Notes: generated from the letters alone by a model not told the origin. DNA of 64,000 nucleotides from Paramagnetospirillum marisnigri (GCF_001650715.1 NZ_LWQT01000020.1:1-64000), one strand, 5' to 3'. Shown: positions 39,370 to 49,787, numbered from the stretch's first letter. Program-made: numbers and translations.

Positions 39370-40806
39370 ATGAGCATCAACACCGAAGCCACGCCCTATT
39401 GCGAAGACGTGATCAAGAAGTTCACGCTCGCCGCGGTTTTCTGGGGCGTCGTGGGCTTCCTGGCGGGCGATTTCATCGCTTGGCAGCTGGCCTTTCCCGT
39501 TCTGAACCTCGATCTCGAGTGGACCTCGTTCGGACGCCTGCGTCCGGTGCACACGTCCGCCGTGATCTTCGCGTTCGGCGGTAACGTACTTTTCTCCACC
39601 TCTCTGTACATCGTGCAGCGCACCAGCCGCGCCAGCCTGTTCGGCGGCAACGGCCTGGGCAACTTCATTTTCTTCAACTTCCAGGCGCTGATCGTGGTCG
39701 CCGCCCTGACCTATGTGCTGGGCTTCAGCCAGGGCCAGGAATATGCGGAACCCGAGTGGTGGATCGACCTGTGGCTGACCGTGATCTGGGTTGCCTATCT
39801 GATCGCCTTCGCGGGCACGATCATGAAGCGCAAGGAACCCCACATCTACGTGGCCAACTGGTTCTTCTTCGCGATGATCCTGACCATCGCCATGCTGCAT
39901 CTGGGCAACAACATCGCCGTCCCCGTGTCGTTCATGAAGAGCTACAACGTGTTCGGTGGCGTGCAGAACGCCATGACCCAGTGGTGGTACGGCCATAACG
40001 CGGTGGGCTTCTTCCTGACCGCCGGCTTCCTCGGCATCATGTACTACTTCGTGCCGAAGCGGGCCGAGCGTCCGGTCTATTCCTACCGTCTGTCCATCGT
40101 GCACTTCTGGGCGCTGATCTTCCTGTACATCTGGGCCGGTCCGCACCACCTGCACTACACCGCCCTGCCGGATTGGGCGCAGACCCTGGGCATGACCTTC
40201 TCGGTGATGCTGTGGATGCCGTCCTGGGGTGGCATGATCAACGGTCTGATGACCCTGTCGGGTGCCTGGGACAAGCTGCGGACCGATCCGGTCATGCGTT
40301 TCCTGGTGTCCTCGGTGGCGTTCTACGGCATGTCGACCTTCGAAGGTCCGATGATGTCCATCAAGGCGGTGAACTCCCTGTCGCACTACACCGACTGGGG
40401 TATCGGCCACGTGCACTCCGGTGCCCTGGGCTGGGTCGCCTTCGTCTCCTTCGGCGCTCTGTACTTCCTGGTTCCCAAGCTGTGGGGCCGCAAGGAGCTG
40501 TACTCGCTGAAGCTGGTCGGCGTTCATTTCTGGATCGCCACCATCGGCATCGTGCTCTACATCACCGCGATGTGGATCTCGGGCATCATGCAGGGCCTGA
40601 TGTGGCGCGCGTATGATAACCTGGGCTTCCTCCAGTATTCGTTCATCGAAACCGTGGAAGCGATGCGTCCGTACTACATCATCCGCGCCATTGGCGGGCT
40701 GCTCTTCGTGGCCGGTTCTTTGGTGATGGTCTACAACATCATCAAGACCATCAAGGGTGACGTGGCCGACGAGGCCTATGCTTCCGCCGCGAGCGGTGCA
40801 CGCTGA
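39370..40806 (+). CDS. ccoN: cbb3 cytochrome oxidase subunit I
   Basis: The 478-residue catalytic subunit has 12 membrane helices, two haems b and CuB. Key histidines are visible in [16 protein letters not shown] (low-spin haem), [21 protein letters not shown] (CuB/cross-linked Tyr region), [14 protein letters not shown] (CuB) and [16 protein letters not shown] (haem b3). AGGAG lies 6 bases before the chosen ATG. It reduces O2 with very high affinity in low-oxygen conditions. Confidence 0.98.
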   Translation: MSINTEATPYCEDVIKKFTLAAVFWGVVGFLAGDFIAWQLAFPVLNLDLEWTSFGRLRPVHTSAVIFAFGGNVLFSTSLYIVQRTSRASLFGGNGLGNFIFFNFQALIVVAALTYVLGFSQGQEYAEPEWWIDLWLTVIWVAYLIAFAGTIMKRKEPHIYVANWFFFAMILTIAMLHLGNNIAVPVSFMKSYNVFGGVQNAMTQWWYGHNAVGFFLTAGFLGIMYYFVPKRAERPVYSYRLSIVHFWALIFLYIWAGPHHLHYTALPDWAQTLGMTFSVMLWMPSWGGMINGLMTLSGAWDKLRTDPVMRFLVSSVAFYGMSTFEGPMMSIKAVNSLSHYTDWGIGHVHSGALGWVAFVSFGALYFLVPKLWGRKELYSLKLVGVHFWIATIGIVLYITAMWISGIMQGLMWRAYDNLGFLQYSFIETVEAMRPYYIIRAIGGLLFVAGSLVMVYNIIKTIKGDVADEAYASAASGAR

Positions 40807-40819
40807 GGAGACCCGAGCC

Positions 40820-41560
40820 ATGTTCAAGCATCACGCTAAACTTGAAACCAACATCTTCTTCCTGGCCGTCGGCATCCTTCTCACGATCGTGGTTGGTGGC
40901 CTGGTGGAAGTGATCCCCCTGTTCTCGATCGAATCGACCATCGAGAAGGTTCAGGGCGTTCGTCCCTACACTCCCCTGGAGCTGGCGGGCCGCAACATCT
41001 ATATCCGCGAAGGCTGCTACAACTGCCACAGCCAGATGATCCGTCCCTTCAAGGACGAGGTCGAACGCTATGGTCACTACAGCCTCGCGGCTGAGTCCAA
41101 GTACGATCACCCCTTCCAGTGGGGTTCCAAGCGTACCGGTCCGGACCTGGCCCGCGTCGGTGGCAAGTACACCGATGATTGGCAGGTTCGCCACCTCATC
41201 AACCCGCGTGACGTGGTCCCCGGATCCGTCATGCCGGGCTACAAGCATCTGGCTCGGAAGCTGGACTATGCCGATATCGCGTCTCACCTGAAGGTGAACC
41301 GTATCGTCGGCGTGCCCTATACCGACGCCCAGATCGCCAATGCCAAGAAGGACCTTGAAGAGCAGGTGTTCGCGGATCCGGCTTCGACCCCGGCCGTGCT
41401 CGTCAGCTATCCCAAGGCCGCCATTGGCAAGGCCAGCATCAACCTCGTCGGCGCCGATCCCAAGGCGGTGACCGAGATGGATGCCCTGGTGGCGTATCTG
41501 CAGGTGCTTGGCACGATGGTCGACTTCAAGACCGTCGATGAAAAGGCGATCCGCCGGTAA
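40820..41560 (+). CDS. ccoO: cbb3 oxidase monohaem cytochrome c subunit II
   Basis: The 246-residue subunit has one N-terminal membrane helix (about 10-33) and one haem c site, [13 protein letters not shown] (about 65-77), typical of CcoO. The axial Met is expected in [12 protein letters not shown]. Electrons pass from CcoP to CcoO to CcoN. It starts 13 bases after ccoN. Confidence 0.98.
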   Translation: MFKHHAKLETNIFFLAVGILLTIVVGGLVEVIPLFSIESTIEKVQGVRPYTPLELAGRNIYIREGCYNCHSQMIRPFKDEVERYGHYSLAAESKYDHPFQWGSKRTGPDLARVGGKYTDDWQVRHLINPRDVVPGSVMPGYKHLARKLDYADIASHLKVNRIVGVPYTDAQIANAKKDLEEQVFADPASTPAVLVSYPKAAIGKASINLVGADPKAVTEMDALVAYLQVLGTMVDFKTVDEKAIRR

Positions 41561-41572
41561 GGAGTATGGAGT

Positions 41573-41734
41573 TTGCTCGTCGCATTCGTCGACAACGTAC
41601 TCCGTCCCTTCTGGGTACTGTGGGTGATCATGGTCTTCACGGGGATTGTCTTCTATGCCTATCGGCCGAAGAACAAGGATCGGCTGGAAGAGTATGGAAG
41701 CATCCCTTTGAAGGACGACAATGAGGAGCGCTAA
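41573..41734 (+). CDS. ccoQ: cbb3 oxidase small subunit CcoQ (TTG start)
   Basis: The 53-residue frame starts at TTG 41573, with TAAGGAG about 8 bases upstream, and stops at 41732-41734. One membrane helix (FWVLWVIMVFTGIVFYAY) is followed by the CcoQ hallmark RPKNKDRLEEYGSIPL. An ATG eleven bases upstream belongs to another frame. CcoQ stabilises the assembled oxidase. It sits in the standard N-O-Q-P order, 2 bases before ccoP. Confidence 0.93.
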   Translation: MLVAFVDNVLRPFWVLWVIMVFTGIVFYAYRPKNKDRLEEYGSIPLKDDNEER

Positions 41735-41736
41735 CT

Positions 41737-42603
41737 ATGGCGACCGTTGAAAAGGACTCGGTGTCCGGCCAGAATACCACCGGGCATGAGTGGGATGGCA
41801 TCAAGGAGTTGAACACTCCTTTGCCGAAGTGGTGGGTCTATGTTTTCTGGGCCACCGTTGTTTGGGCTGTCGGTTACTGGTTCATGTATCCGGCGTGGCC
41901 GCTGCTGAACGGCTATACCCAGGGTTCCCTGGGCTATTCGTCCCGCGGCGAGCTGTCCAACGAGCTGGAGGCGCAGAAGAAGGCGCGTTCCGCTTGGCTG
42001 TCCAAGATCGAAGCCTCCGATGCGAGCGCGATCGAAAAGGACAAGGACCTGCTGCGCTATGCCATGGCCGGTGGCAAGATCGCGTTCAATGAAAATTGCG
42101 CGCCTTGCCATGGTTCGGGTGGCGTCGGCGTTGCCGGTGCCTATCCGACCCTGGCCGACGATGAATGGCTGTGGGGTGGTACCCTGGCCGACATCGAACA
42201 GACCATCAAGTACGGCGTCCGCAACACCAACAAGGACACTCGGACCAGCGAAATGCCGAAGTTCGGCGTCGATGGCACCTTGAAGCCCGAGCAGATCGCG
42301 GCCGTGTCCGACTATGTGGTGTCGCTGGCCAGCAAGGCCCCCGCCAAGGGTTCGGCGGGCGAGACCGTCTATGCTGAAAACTGCGCCGTTTGCCACGGCG
42401 AGGATGGTTCGGGTCAGGCTGCCCTGGGCGCTCCGGCGCTCAACAACCAGATCTGGCTGTTCGTCAAGGGCAGCAAGGATGGCATCGCGGCCCAGGTCAA
42501 CAACCCGAAGCACGGCGCCATGCCGGCTTGGGCTGAACGCCTGGATGCCAGCACCATCAAGATGCTTGCCGTCTACGTCCATAACCTGGGCGGCGGTAAG
42601 TAA
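41737..42603 (+). CDS. ccoP: cbb3 oxidase dihaem cytochrome c subunit III
   Basis: The 288-residue subunit has an N-terminal membrane helix (WWVYVFWATVVWAVGYWF, about 32-49) and two cytochrome c domains with haem sites CAPCHGSGG (about 120) and CAVCHGEDG (about 217). It accepts electrons from soluble cytochromes in the periplasm. It is last in ccoNOQP and is followed by a terminator-like hairpin. Confidence 0.98.
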   Translation: MATVEKDSVSGQNTTGHEWDGIKELNTPLPKWWVYVFWATVVWAVGYWFMYPAWPLLNGYTQGSLGYSSRGELSNELEAQKKARSAWLSKIEASDASAIEKDKDLLRYAMAGGKIAFNENCAPCHGSGGVGVAGAYPTLADDEWLWGGTLADIEQTIKYGVRNTNKDTRTSEMPKFGVDGTLKPEQIAAVSDYVVSLASKAPAKGSAGETVYAENCAVCHGEDGSGQAALGAPALNNQIWLFVKGSKDGIAAQVNNPKHGAMPAWAERLDASTIKMLAVYVHNLGGGK

Positions 42604-42623
42604 GGTCTGAAGGGGGGACCGAA

Positions 42624-42667
42624 GGGGTGCGCGCCTCCGGCCGGGGGCGCGCACCCCGACGGCTTTT
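42624..42667 (+). terminator. Terminator of ccoNOQP
   Basis: The arms GGGGTGCGCGCC (42624-42635) and GGGCGCGCACCCC (about 42644-42656) form a 12-bp GC stem with a short loop, followed by GACGGCTTTT. It probably separates the oxidase operon from ccoGHIS, at least partly. A single weak ATCAA half-site follows near 42725, not enough to call an FNR box. Confidence 0.8.
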
Positions 42668-42853
42668 CCGGGGATGAAGTCCCTGGAAAAAATAAGCTTT
42701 CAAACTTACGGCTTTTTCACTTATCAATCACCGCACGGCGGGGCAGTGTCGCGAACAGCGTCGGCCCCGCCGCGTGATTTCACATCATCGCGCCGATCGG
42801 CTGGCCCCTGTCCAACCCGTCGTCGGCGGATCAGGAAGAAGCATTCACCGCCC

Positions 42854-44314
42854 ATGTCCTCCCCCAAGATCGATCCATCGTTGAAGACGTCCTCGGCCGA
42901 TGGCGACAGCGGCTCGCTGTATGCCGAAACCGTGATGATCCATCCGCGAACGGTCAAGGGGACCTTCCGGACCGCCAAATGGGCGGCCCTGGTGGTCTTG
43001 CTGGCCATCTACCATATCGGTCCCTTCCTGCGCTGGGATCGTGGTCCCGGGGCGCCGAACCAGGCCATCCTGGCCGACATGACCGGGCGACGGGGCTATT
43101 TCTTCTTCCTGGAGATCTGGCCGCAGGAGGTCTACTACATCACCGGCCTGCTGTTCATCGCCGCCATCGGCCTGTTCTTCATGAGCGCGCTGGCGGGGCG
43201 TGTCTGGTGCGGCTTCCTGTGCTTCCAGACGGTCTATACCGACCTGTTCATGTGGGTCGAGAAGCTGGTGGTGGGCGACCGTGCCAAGCGCATGGCCCTG
43301 GACCGGGCGCCCTGGACGGCGGACAAATTCGCCAAGAAAGTGGTGATCAATCTGGTCTGGCTGGTGATCGCCCTGTCTTGCGGCGTCGGCTTCACCCTGT
43401 ATTTCGGCGACGCCCCCACCATGCTGGTGAAGATCTTCACCCTGCAGGAGGATTCTGGCGTCTATTGGGCCATCGGCATCGTCGGCGGCTGCTGCTTCAT
43501 GCTGGCTGGGTATGCGCGTGAACAGGTCTGCCTGTATATGTGCCCCTATTCCCGCTTCCAGTCGGCCATGTTCGACCATCATTCGCTGATCGTCACCTAT
43601 CAGGACTGGCGTGGCGAACCGCGCAAGCCCGCCCGCAAGACGGAAAGCTTCGACAATCGCGGCCACTGCATCGACTGCAAGATGTGCGTCACCGCCTGCC
43701 CCACCGGCGTCGACATCCGTGACGGCATCCAGATGGGCTGCATCGGCTGCGCCCTGTGCATCGATGCCTGCAACACCATGATGGACAAGTACAAGCTGCC
43801 GCGCGATCTGATCATCTGGGATTCGGAGGCCAATGTGGAGGCCCGGTCCAAGGGTGAGCCCGCCCGGACCCGGCTGGTGCGTTCGCGCACCATCATCTAT
43901 GCCGTCCTGCTGCTGGCGGCGGCCAGCCTGATCGTCGGTTCGCTGGCGTCGCGCAAGACCACCGAGCTCAAGGTGATCCACGAGCGCTCTCCCCTGTATG
44001 TGCAGTTGTCCGATGGGGCCATCCGCAACGGCTATGTGATCAAGGTGTCCAACATGATCCGGGAGGATCGCGACTACGAGGTCGAGGTCAGCGGCATCGA
44101 GGGCGCCACCCTGTCGGTGGTGGGCGGCAAGTCCGAGGGGGCCAAGGCCCGCCTGACCATTCCGCCCGACAGCATCGGCACCTTCAACCTGTTCGTGACC
44201 GTGCCCAGCTCCCGCCTGACCAGCAACCGGACTTCCCTGCTGTTCACCGTCCGCGAAGACAAGGATGGCACCGTAACCCGTTCCGAATCCCTGTTCGCCG
44301 CTCCCGAGAAGTGA
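42854..44314 (+). CDS. ccoG: CcoG/FixG cupric reductase, Fe-S membrane protein
   Basis: The 486-residue product has five or so membrane helices. Two [4Fe-4S] motifs, CIDCKMCVTACPTGVDI and CIGCALCIDACN (about 273-310), are followed by a C-terminal periplasmic domain (about 370-486). CcoG reduces Cu(II) for CuB insertion into the cbb3 oxidase. The start at 42854 lies after a weak GGAAG. It opens the ccoGHIS group. Confidence 0.96.
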   Translation: MSSPKIDPSLKTSSADGDSGSLYAETVMIHPRTVKGTFRTAKWAALVVLLAIYHIGPFLRWDRGPGAPNQAILADMTGRRGYFFFLEIWPQEVYYITGLLFIAAIGLFFMSALAGRVWCGFLCFQTVYTDLFMWVEKLVVGDRAKRMALDRAPWTADKFAKKVVINLVWLVIALSCGVGFTLYFGDAPTMLVKIFTLQEDSGVYWAIGIVGGCCFMLAGYAREQVCLYMCPYSRFQSAMFDHHSLIVTYQDWRGEPRKPARKTESFDNRGHCIDCKMCVTACPTGVDIRDGIQMGCIGCALCIDACNTMMDKYKLPRDLIIWDSEANVEARSKGEPARTRLVRSRTIIYAVLLLAAASLIVGSLASRKTTELKVIHERSPLYVQLSDGAIRNGYVIKVSNMIREDRDYEVEVSGIEGATLSVVGGKSEGAKARLTIPPDSIGTFNLFVTVPSSRLTSNRTSLLFTVREDKDGTVTRSESLFAAPEK

Positions 44315-44320
44315 GGTTCC

Positions 44321-44803
44321 ATGGTTTCCGAACGTAAACCCGGCTGGTGGTATCCCTATATCTTCGTGGCTTGCTTCCTGTTGGTCATGGCGGTCAACTT
44401 CACCATGGCCTATTTCGCCAGTTCGACCTTTTCCGGGTTGTCGACCGAACAGCCCTATGAAAAGGGTCTGGCCTATAACCAGACCATCGAGGCAGTGCGC
44501 AAGCAGGACGAGATGGGCTGGAAAGTGGATGTCCAGGTGGAGCCCGGCGCCAACCATTCCGCCCATGTCACCATCTCTTACCGGGATCGTAACGGCAATC
44601 CGGTGGAGGATCTGTCCGTCACCGCCCAGATGGTGCGTCCCACCGCCAAGGGCCATGACCGCGAGGTCACCCTGACCAGGATCTCGCCCGGCACCTATGC
44701 CACCCATCAGGAACTGCCGCTGTCGGGTGTCTGGGACATGAGCGTGGCCGCCATCGCACCCGGCGTGGAATACGGGCTGTCGCGCCGCATCCTCGTGCCG
44801 TGA
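44321..44803 (+). CDS. ccoH: CcoH/FixH, cbb3 oxidase assembly protein
   Basis: The 160-residue product has an N-terminal membrane helix (YPYIFVACFLLVMAVNFTMA, about 8-27) and a periplasmic beta-rich FixH domain containing GLAYNQTIEAVRKQDEMGW (about 48-66). It binds CcoN and CcoP during assembly. The stop overlaps the GTG start of ccoI by 4 bases. Confidence 0.95.
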   Translation: MVSERKPGWWYPYIFVACFLLVMAVNFTMAYFASSTFSGLSTEQPYEKGLAYNQTIEAVRKQDEMGWKVDVQVEPGANHSAHVTISYRDRNGNPVEDLSVTAQMVRPTAKGHDREVTLTRISPGTYATHQELPLSGVWDMSVAAIAPGVEYGLSRRILVP

Positions 44804-47169
44804 CGTCTTCCCTTTGCCTTCACTGCGGCGGGGCCATTCCAGCCGGTCTGGACGGCGGTTTCTGCTGCCGGGGCTGCGAGGGCGCCTATGGCCTGGTCCG
44901 GGATCTCGGCCTGGAGCAGTACTATTCCCGCCGGGCGGTCGACCCGGCGGCCCGCCCGCTGCGCCCCGACGAGGAAGCCGGTCTGGCCCATGATTTCAGC
45001 GCCCATGTCATGGAAGACGGCAAGGGCGAGGCCTCGCTGCATCTGATGATCGAGGGCCTGCATTGCGGCGCCTGCATCTGGCTGATCGAGGCCCTGCTGA
45101 ACAAGCAGCCCGGCGTCACCTGGGCGCGGGTCAACATGACCACAAGGCGCCTGGTGGTGCGATGGCGGGCGGCCGAGGCTGAGCCCGGCGCCCTGCTGGC
45201 TCCGGTGCTGGCGGTGGGCTATCGTCTGGTGCCCTATGACCCGGAACGCCTCGGCGACCAGACCCAGCGCCAGGAGAAGGAACTGCTGCGGGCCATGGCC
45301 ATCGCCGGTTTCGCGGCGGGCAATGTCATGCTGCTGTCGGTCTCGGTCTGGGCCGGGCATTTCTCCTATATGGGCCCCGCCACGCGGGGGCTGATGCACT
45401 GGATTTCGGCGCTGATCGTGCTGCCCGCCGTGGCGTGGTGCGTGCGGCCCTTCGCCCGCTCGGCCATCTCGGCGCTGCGTGCCGGGCGGACCAACATGGA
45501 TGTGCCCATCACCATCGGCGTGACGCTCGCCAGCCTGATGAGCCTTTGGGAGACCATCCATGGCGGCGAATATGCATATTTCGATTCCGCCATCACCTTG
45601 CTGTTCTTCCTGCTGATTGGCCGTTACCTGGATTCCCGGGCGCGCGGCCGGGCGCGGACCACGGTGGAGCATCTGCTGGCGCTGGACGCCACCGCCGTGA
45701 CGGTGGTGGAAGCCGATGGCACCCAGCGGCTGATGCCGCCGCACAAGGTCAGCCCAGGGGCCAGGGTCCTGGTGGCGGCGGGCGAGCGCATCGGCATCGA
45801 CGGCACCATCGTCGACGGCGTGTCCGACGTGGACACCAGCCTGCTGACCGGCGAAAGCCTGCCGGCCCAGGTCAAGGCGGGTGAGAAGGTCTTCGCCGGA
45901 ACCCTCAACCTGTCGGCGCCCTTGCGCCTGACGGTGGCGGCAGTGGGCGAGCGCACCCTGCTGGCCGAGATCGTGCGCATGATGGAAGTGGCGGAGCAGG
46001 GCCGCGCCCGCTATGTCGCCCTGGCCGACCGGGTGTCGCGCTGGTACGCCCCGGTGGTGCATCTGGCCGCCATCCTGACTTTTTCCGGCTGGACCCTGCT
46101 GGGCGGGGCACCGTGGCAGGTGGCGCTGTTGCATGCCGTGGCGGTGCTGATCATCACCTGCCCCTGCGCCCTGGCCCTGGCGGTGCCGGTGGTGCAGGTG
46201 ATCGCCTCGGGCCGTCTGTTGCGCCAGGGCATCCTGGTCAAGTCGGCCACGGCGCTGGAACGCTTCGCCGATGCCGATCATGTGGTGTTCGACAAGACCG
46301 GCACCCTGACGCTGGGCAAGGCGCAGCTGGTGGAGGATGGCGGCTGGGGCGCGGAGGATCTGGCCGAGGCCGCCGGTCTGGCGCTGGCGTCGCGCCATCC
46401 CCTGGCCCGCGCCCTGGTGGCGGCGGCGCCCAACGCCCGGCTGGCAGACGGCGTGGCCGAGATTCCCGGCCGTGGGCTGGAAGTGGCCGCCAGCGGCATT
46501 CGCCTGGGCAGCCGGACCTTCGTCGGCGTCGACGACGCCCAGACCTCTCATGACGTGGGGCCGGAGCTATGGCTGGCCCGTCCCGGTCGGCCGCCCTTGC
46601 GCTTCGCCTTTTCCGATGCCCCCCGCCCCGATGCCGCCCAGGTGGTGGCCCGGCTCAAGGCCATGGGGCTGACGGTGGAACTGCTGTCGGGCGATCGCCC
46701 CGTCACCGCCCGGAAAGTGGCCGAGGAGCTGGGTATCGACGACTGGCGGGCGGGATGTGCCCCCGCCGATAAATGCGCCCGGCTGGCCGAACTGGCGGCG
46801 CAGGGCAAGAAGGTGCTGATGATCGGCGATGGGCTCAATGATGCCCCCGCCCTGGCCGCGGCCCATGTCTCCATGTCGCCCAGCACGGCGGTGGATGTCA
46901 GCCAGACCGCCGCCGACGTGGTGTTCCAGGGCGGCCGCCTCGCCCCGGTGGTGGAATGCCTGGAGGTGGCGCGGACCTCGCGCACCCTGGTGAAGCAGAA
47001 TTTCATGCTGGCGCTGGGCTACAACATCTTCACCGTACCCCTGGCGGTGGCGGGAATGGTCACCCCCCTCATCGCGGCGATTGCTATGTCGACCTCGTCG
47101 CTGGTAGTAATTGGCAACGCCTTGCGTCTATCGGGCCGCAAGGGCCGAGCCGGAGTGGTTGGTGGATAA
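44800..47169 (+). CDS. ccoI: CcoI/FixI copper-exporting P-type ATPase (GTG start)
   Basis: The 789-residue P1B-ATPase has an N-terminal cysteine-rich segment (CLHCGGAIP and GFCCRGCEGAYG), a metal-binding domain with GLHCGACIWLIE (about 84-95), and eight membrane helices with the metal site TCPCALALAVPVVQV. The phosphorylation motif is FDKTGTLTLGK and the hinge is GDGLNDAPALAAAH. It pumps Cu(I) outward for the oxidase CuB centre. It starts with GTG inside the ccoH stop. Confidence 0.97.
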   Translation: MTSSLCLHCGGAIPAGLDGGFCCRGCEGAYGLVRDLGLEQYYSRRAVDPAARPLRPDEEAGLAHDFSAHVMEDGKGEASLHLMIEGLHCGACIWLIEALLNKQPGVTWARVNMTTRRLVVRWRAAEAEPGALLAPVLAVGYRLVPYDPERLGDQTQRQEKELLRAMAIAGFAAGNVMLLSVSVWAGHFSYMGPATRGLMHWISALIVLPAVAWCVRPFARSAISALRAGRTNMDVPITIGVTLASLMSLWETIHGGEYAYFDSAITLLFFLLIGRYLDSRARGRARTTVEHLLALDATAVTVVEADGTQRLMPPHKVSPGARVLVAAGERIGIDGTIVDGVSDVDTSLLTGESLPAQVKAGEKVFAGTLNLSAPLRLTVAAVGERTLLAEIVRMMEVAEQGRARYVALADRVSRWYAPVVHLAAILTFSGWTLLGGAPWQVALLHAVAVLIITCPCALALAVPVVQVIASGRLLRQGILVKSATALERFADADHVVFDKTGTLTLGKAQLVEDGGWGAEDLAEAAGLALASRHPLARALVAAAPNARLADGVAEIPGRGLEVAASGIRLGSRTFVGVDDAQTSHDVGPELWLARPGRPPLRFAFSDAPRPDAAQVVARLKAMGLTVELLSGDRPVTARKVAEELGIDDWRAGCAPADKCARLAELAAQGKKVLMIGDGLNDAPALAAAHVSMSPSTAVDVSQTAADVVFQGGRLAPVVECLEVARTSRTLVKQNFMLALGYNIFTVPLAVAGMVTPLIAAIAMSTSSLVVIGNALRLSGRKGRAGVVGG

Positions 47170-47323
47170 TCTGCTGATGCTGATTCCCGTGGCCCTGGGG
47201 TTGGGGCTGGTGGGATTGATCGCCTTCCTGTGGGCCATGAAGTCGGGTCAGTTCGACGACCTGGACGGCGCGGCGCACCGTATCTTGTTCGACGACGACG
47301 ATCCGCCCCGGTCCGGGGCCTGA
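47162..47323 (+). CDS. ccoS: CcoS, cbb3 oxidase maturation protein (GTG start)
   Basis: The 53-residue product starts at GTG 47162, giving MDNLLMLIPVALGLGLVGL, which matches the usual CcoS N-terminus and overlaps ccoI by 8 bases. An ATG five codons on would shorten the helix. One membrane helix precedes the conserved FLWAMKSGQFDDLDGAAHRI. CcoS is needed for cofactor insertion into CcoN. Confidence 0.94.
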   Translation: MDNLLMLIPVALGLGLVGLIAFLWAMKSGQFDDLDGAAHRILFDDDDPPRSGA

Positions 47324-47329
47324 GCGAGG

Positions 47330-48088
47330 ATGGGTAGCCTGCACATGCCTCCCCTCGATTTCGACTCTCACAAGATCGAGCATCTGGCCGACCTCAAGTC
47401 GCCCCAGTGCCGCAATTGCGACATCGTGCGCGAGATCGCCTTTTGCGCCGACCTGTCCCATGACGAGGTCAAGCGCCTGGCGGCGGTGCGCTGCCATGCC
47501 ACCCTGCCGGCCTCGTTCACCGTGTTCCGTGAAGGCGATCTGGTGGACCATGTCTATTCCATCTCCAATGGCGCGGTGAAGCTGTACAAGCTGTTGCCCG
47601 ACGGGCGGCGCCAGATCATCGGATTCCTGTTCTCGGGCGATATTTTCGGCCTGGGAACCAATGACGGCTACTGCTATACCGCCGAAACCATCACCGCCAC
47701 CCAGGTTTGCCGCTTCACCCATCGCAAGCTCGACAGCCTGCTGGACGAGATTCCCCGTCTGGAGCGGCGCATGTTCAACATGGCGGTGAAGGATCTGGTG
47801 GCGGCGCAAGAACAGATGCTGCTGCTGGGGCGCAAGACCGCCCGTGAGAAGGTCGCCACCTTCCTGGTCAAGCTGTCCATGCGGGCCGAGCGGGCGGGCC
47901 AGCCCGGCTCGCCGGTGGCCCTGCCCATGAGCCGCGCCGATATCGCCGACTATCTTGGCCTGACCATCGAGACGGTCAGCCGCACCTTCACCCAGTTGAA
48001 GCGGGACAACATCATCGGCTTGCCCGATTCCGGGCATTGCGTGCTGAATGACTGGCAGGCGCTCAAGGAACTGGCGGAAGGCGCCTGA
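47330..48088 (+). CDS. FNR-family oxygen-responsive regulator
   Basis: The 252-residue CRP/FNR protein has N-terminal cysteines Cys27-x2-Cys30-x8-Cys39, and further cysteines in the sensor barrel (YCYTAE, about 125) could complete a [4Fe-4S] cluster. The effector-domain barrel is at about 60-150, a long dimerisation helix at about 145-175, and the recognition helix [16 protein letters not shown] carries the E-xx-SR pattern of FNR that reads TTGAT half-sites. It lies 6 bases after ccoS, so it should be expressed with the cco genes it probably controls. Confidence 0.93.
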   Translation: MGSLHMPPLDFDSHKIEHLADLKSPQCRNCDIVREIAFCADLSHDEVKRLAAVRCHATLPASFTVFREGDLVDHVYSISNGAVKLYKLLPDGRRQIIGFLFSGDIFGLGTNDGYCYTAETITATQVCRFTHRKLDSLLDEIPRLERRMFNMAVKDLVAAQEQMLLLGRKTAREKVATFLVKLSMRAERAGQPGSPVALPMSRADIADYLGLTIETVSRTFTQLKRDNIIGLPDSGHCVLNDWQALKELAEGA

Positions 48089-48108
48089 GCGGGAAAAGGG
48101 ATTCCTCC

Positions 48109-48930
48109 ATGAGTGTCGAAGTGAAGATCAAGCGGGTGACCACCCGTGACATCCGTGCCCGCAAGGGCGCCGAGCCGGTGGTGGTGCTGACCGCCTATAC
48201 CGCGCCCATCGCCCGGCTGCTGGCCCCCCATTGCGACATCCTGCTGGTGGGTGACTCGCTGGGCATGGTGGTCTATGGCATGGAGACCACGCTGGGCGTC
48301 ACCCTGGACATGATGATCAACCACGGCAAGGCGGTGGTGCGGTCCTCTTCCCATGCCTGCGTGGTGGTGGACATGCCGTTCGGCAGCTACCAGGAAAGCC
48401 GGGAACAGGCCTTCCGCAACTGCGCCCGGGTGATGACCGAGACCGGCTGCGCCGGGGTCAAGCTGGAAGGCGGCCGCGAGATGGCCGAAACCATCCGCTT
48501 CCTGGTGGACCGGGGCATTCCGGTCATGGCCCATATCGGACTGAAGCCCCAGGCGGTGCATGCGGCGGGCGGCTTTCGCGCCCAGGGCAGGCTGGAGGCC
48601 GAGGCCGAGGCCATCCGCGCCGACGCCCGCGCCATCGACGAGGCCGGGGCCTTCTCGGTGGTGGTGGAGGGCACGGTGGAGCCGGTGGCCCGCGCCCTGT
48701 CCGCCGAGATTTCCATTCCCACCATCGGCATCGGCGCCTCGGCCGCCTGCGACGGCCAGGTGCTGGTGATCGACGACGTGCTGGGTCTGTTCGACGACTT
48801 CACCCCTAAATTCGTCAAGCGCTATGCCGATCTGCGCCCCCTCATCTCCGAGGCTGTCGCCACCTATGCCGCCGAGGTCAAGTCCCGCGCCTTTCCCGGG
48901 CCGGAACACTGTTTCGGGGTGAAGAAATGA
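48109..48930 (+). CDS. panB: Ketopantoate hydroxymethyltransferase
   Basis: The 273-residue TIM-barrel enzyme makes ketopantoate from ketoisovalerate and methylene-tetrahydrofolate in pantothenate synthesis. It shows [15 protein letters not shown] (about 24-38), the metal/substrate motif [13 protein letters not shown] (about 46-58) and [20 protein letters not shown] (about 204-223). The overlap with panC is 4 bases. Confidence 0.97.
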   Translation: MSVEVKIKRVTTRDIRARKGAEPVVVLTAYTAPIARLLAPHCDILLVGDSLGMVVYGMETTLGVTLDMMINHGKAVVRSSSHACVVVDMPFGSYQESREQAFRNCARVMTETGCAGVKLEGGREMAETIRFLVDRGIPVMAHIGLKPQAVHAAGGFRAQGRLEAEAEAIRADARAIDEAGAFSVVVEGTVEPVARALSAEISIPTIGIGASAACDGQVLVIDDVLGLFDDFTPKFVKRYADLRPLISEAVATYAAEVKSRAFPGPEHCFGVKK

Positions 48931-49787
48931 GCGGCGGCCTCGACATCGTCCGCTCGGTGGCGGAACTGCGCGCCCGGGTGAAATACTGGCGCGACCAGGG
49001 GCTGACCATCGCCCTGGTGCCCACCATGGGGGCGCTGCACCAGGGGCATCTGTCGCTGGTGGCCAAGGCGCTGGAACATGCCGACCGAGTGGTGGCCTCG
49101 GTCTTCGTCAATCCCACCCAGTTCGGCCCCAACGAGGATTTCGCCCGCTATCCCCGCCAGGAGGAGCAGGACGCCGCCCTGCTGGACCAGGCGGGCTGCC
49201 ATCTGCTGTTCGCTCCCACCGTGGCCGAGATGTACCCCGATGGCTTCGCCACCACCGTCAGCGTGTCGGGCGTGTCGGAGGGATTGTGCGGCGCGGTGCG
49301 GCCCGGCCATTTCGCCGGGGTGGCCACGGTGGTGACCAAGTTGCTGCTGCAGGCGCTGCCCGACGTGGCGGTGTTCGGCGAGAAGGATTACCAGCAACTG
49401 GCGGTGATTCGCCGCTTCGCCCGTGACCTGGACATCCCCGCCGCCATTATCGGGGCGCCGACCCTGCGCGAGGCCGATGGTCTGGCCATGTCGTCACGCA
49501 ACGCTTATTTGACCGCTGAGGAGCGAGCGGTGGCGCCCTGGTTGCTGAAAGGCCTGACCGGCGTCGCCGATGGGCTGATGGCGGGGGCCAAGGCTTCGGA
49601 TATGTGTCCCATGGCGGTGAGCGGGCTGCTGAAAGCGGGGTTCTCGTCGGTGGACTATGTGGAGGTCCGTGACGCCGCCAGTCTGGCGCCGGTGGAGGTG
49701 ATGGCCGCTCCGGTGCGCATCCTGGCCGCCGCCCGGCTGGGCAAGACCCGGCTGATCGACAATATCGAGGCCATCCCCGTCTCCTGA
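48927..49787 (+). CDS. panC: Pantothenate synthetase
   Basis: The 286-residue enzyme condenses pantoate with beta-alanine using ATP. The HIGH-like motif [13 protein letters not shown] (about 31-43), [14 protein letters not shown] (about 56-69), [14 protein letters not shown] (about 151-164) and MSSRNAYL (about 190-197) are intact. It is coupled to panB by ATGA. Its stop codon lies in the loop edge of a perfect hairpin. Confidence 0.97.
   Translation: MSGGLDIVRSVAELRARVKYWRDQGLTIALVPTMGALHQGHLSLVAKALEHADRVVASVFVNPTQFGPNEDFARYPRQEEQDAALLDQAGCHLLFAPTVAEMYPDGFATTVSVSGVSEGLCGAVRPGHFAGVATVVTKLLLQALPDVAVFGEKDYQQLAVIRRFARDLDIPAAIIGAPTLREADGLAMSSRNAYLTAEERAVAPWLLKGLTGVADGLMAGAKASDMCPMAVSGLLKAGFSSVDYVEVRDAASLAPVEVMAAPVRILAAARLGKTRLIDNIEAIPVS

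Noticed and set aside
42700-42740. FNR site upstream of ccoG
   Set aside because: Only one half-site (ATCAA) fits; the other half has too many mismatches.
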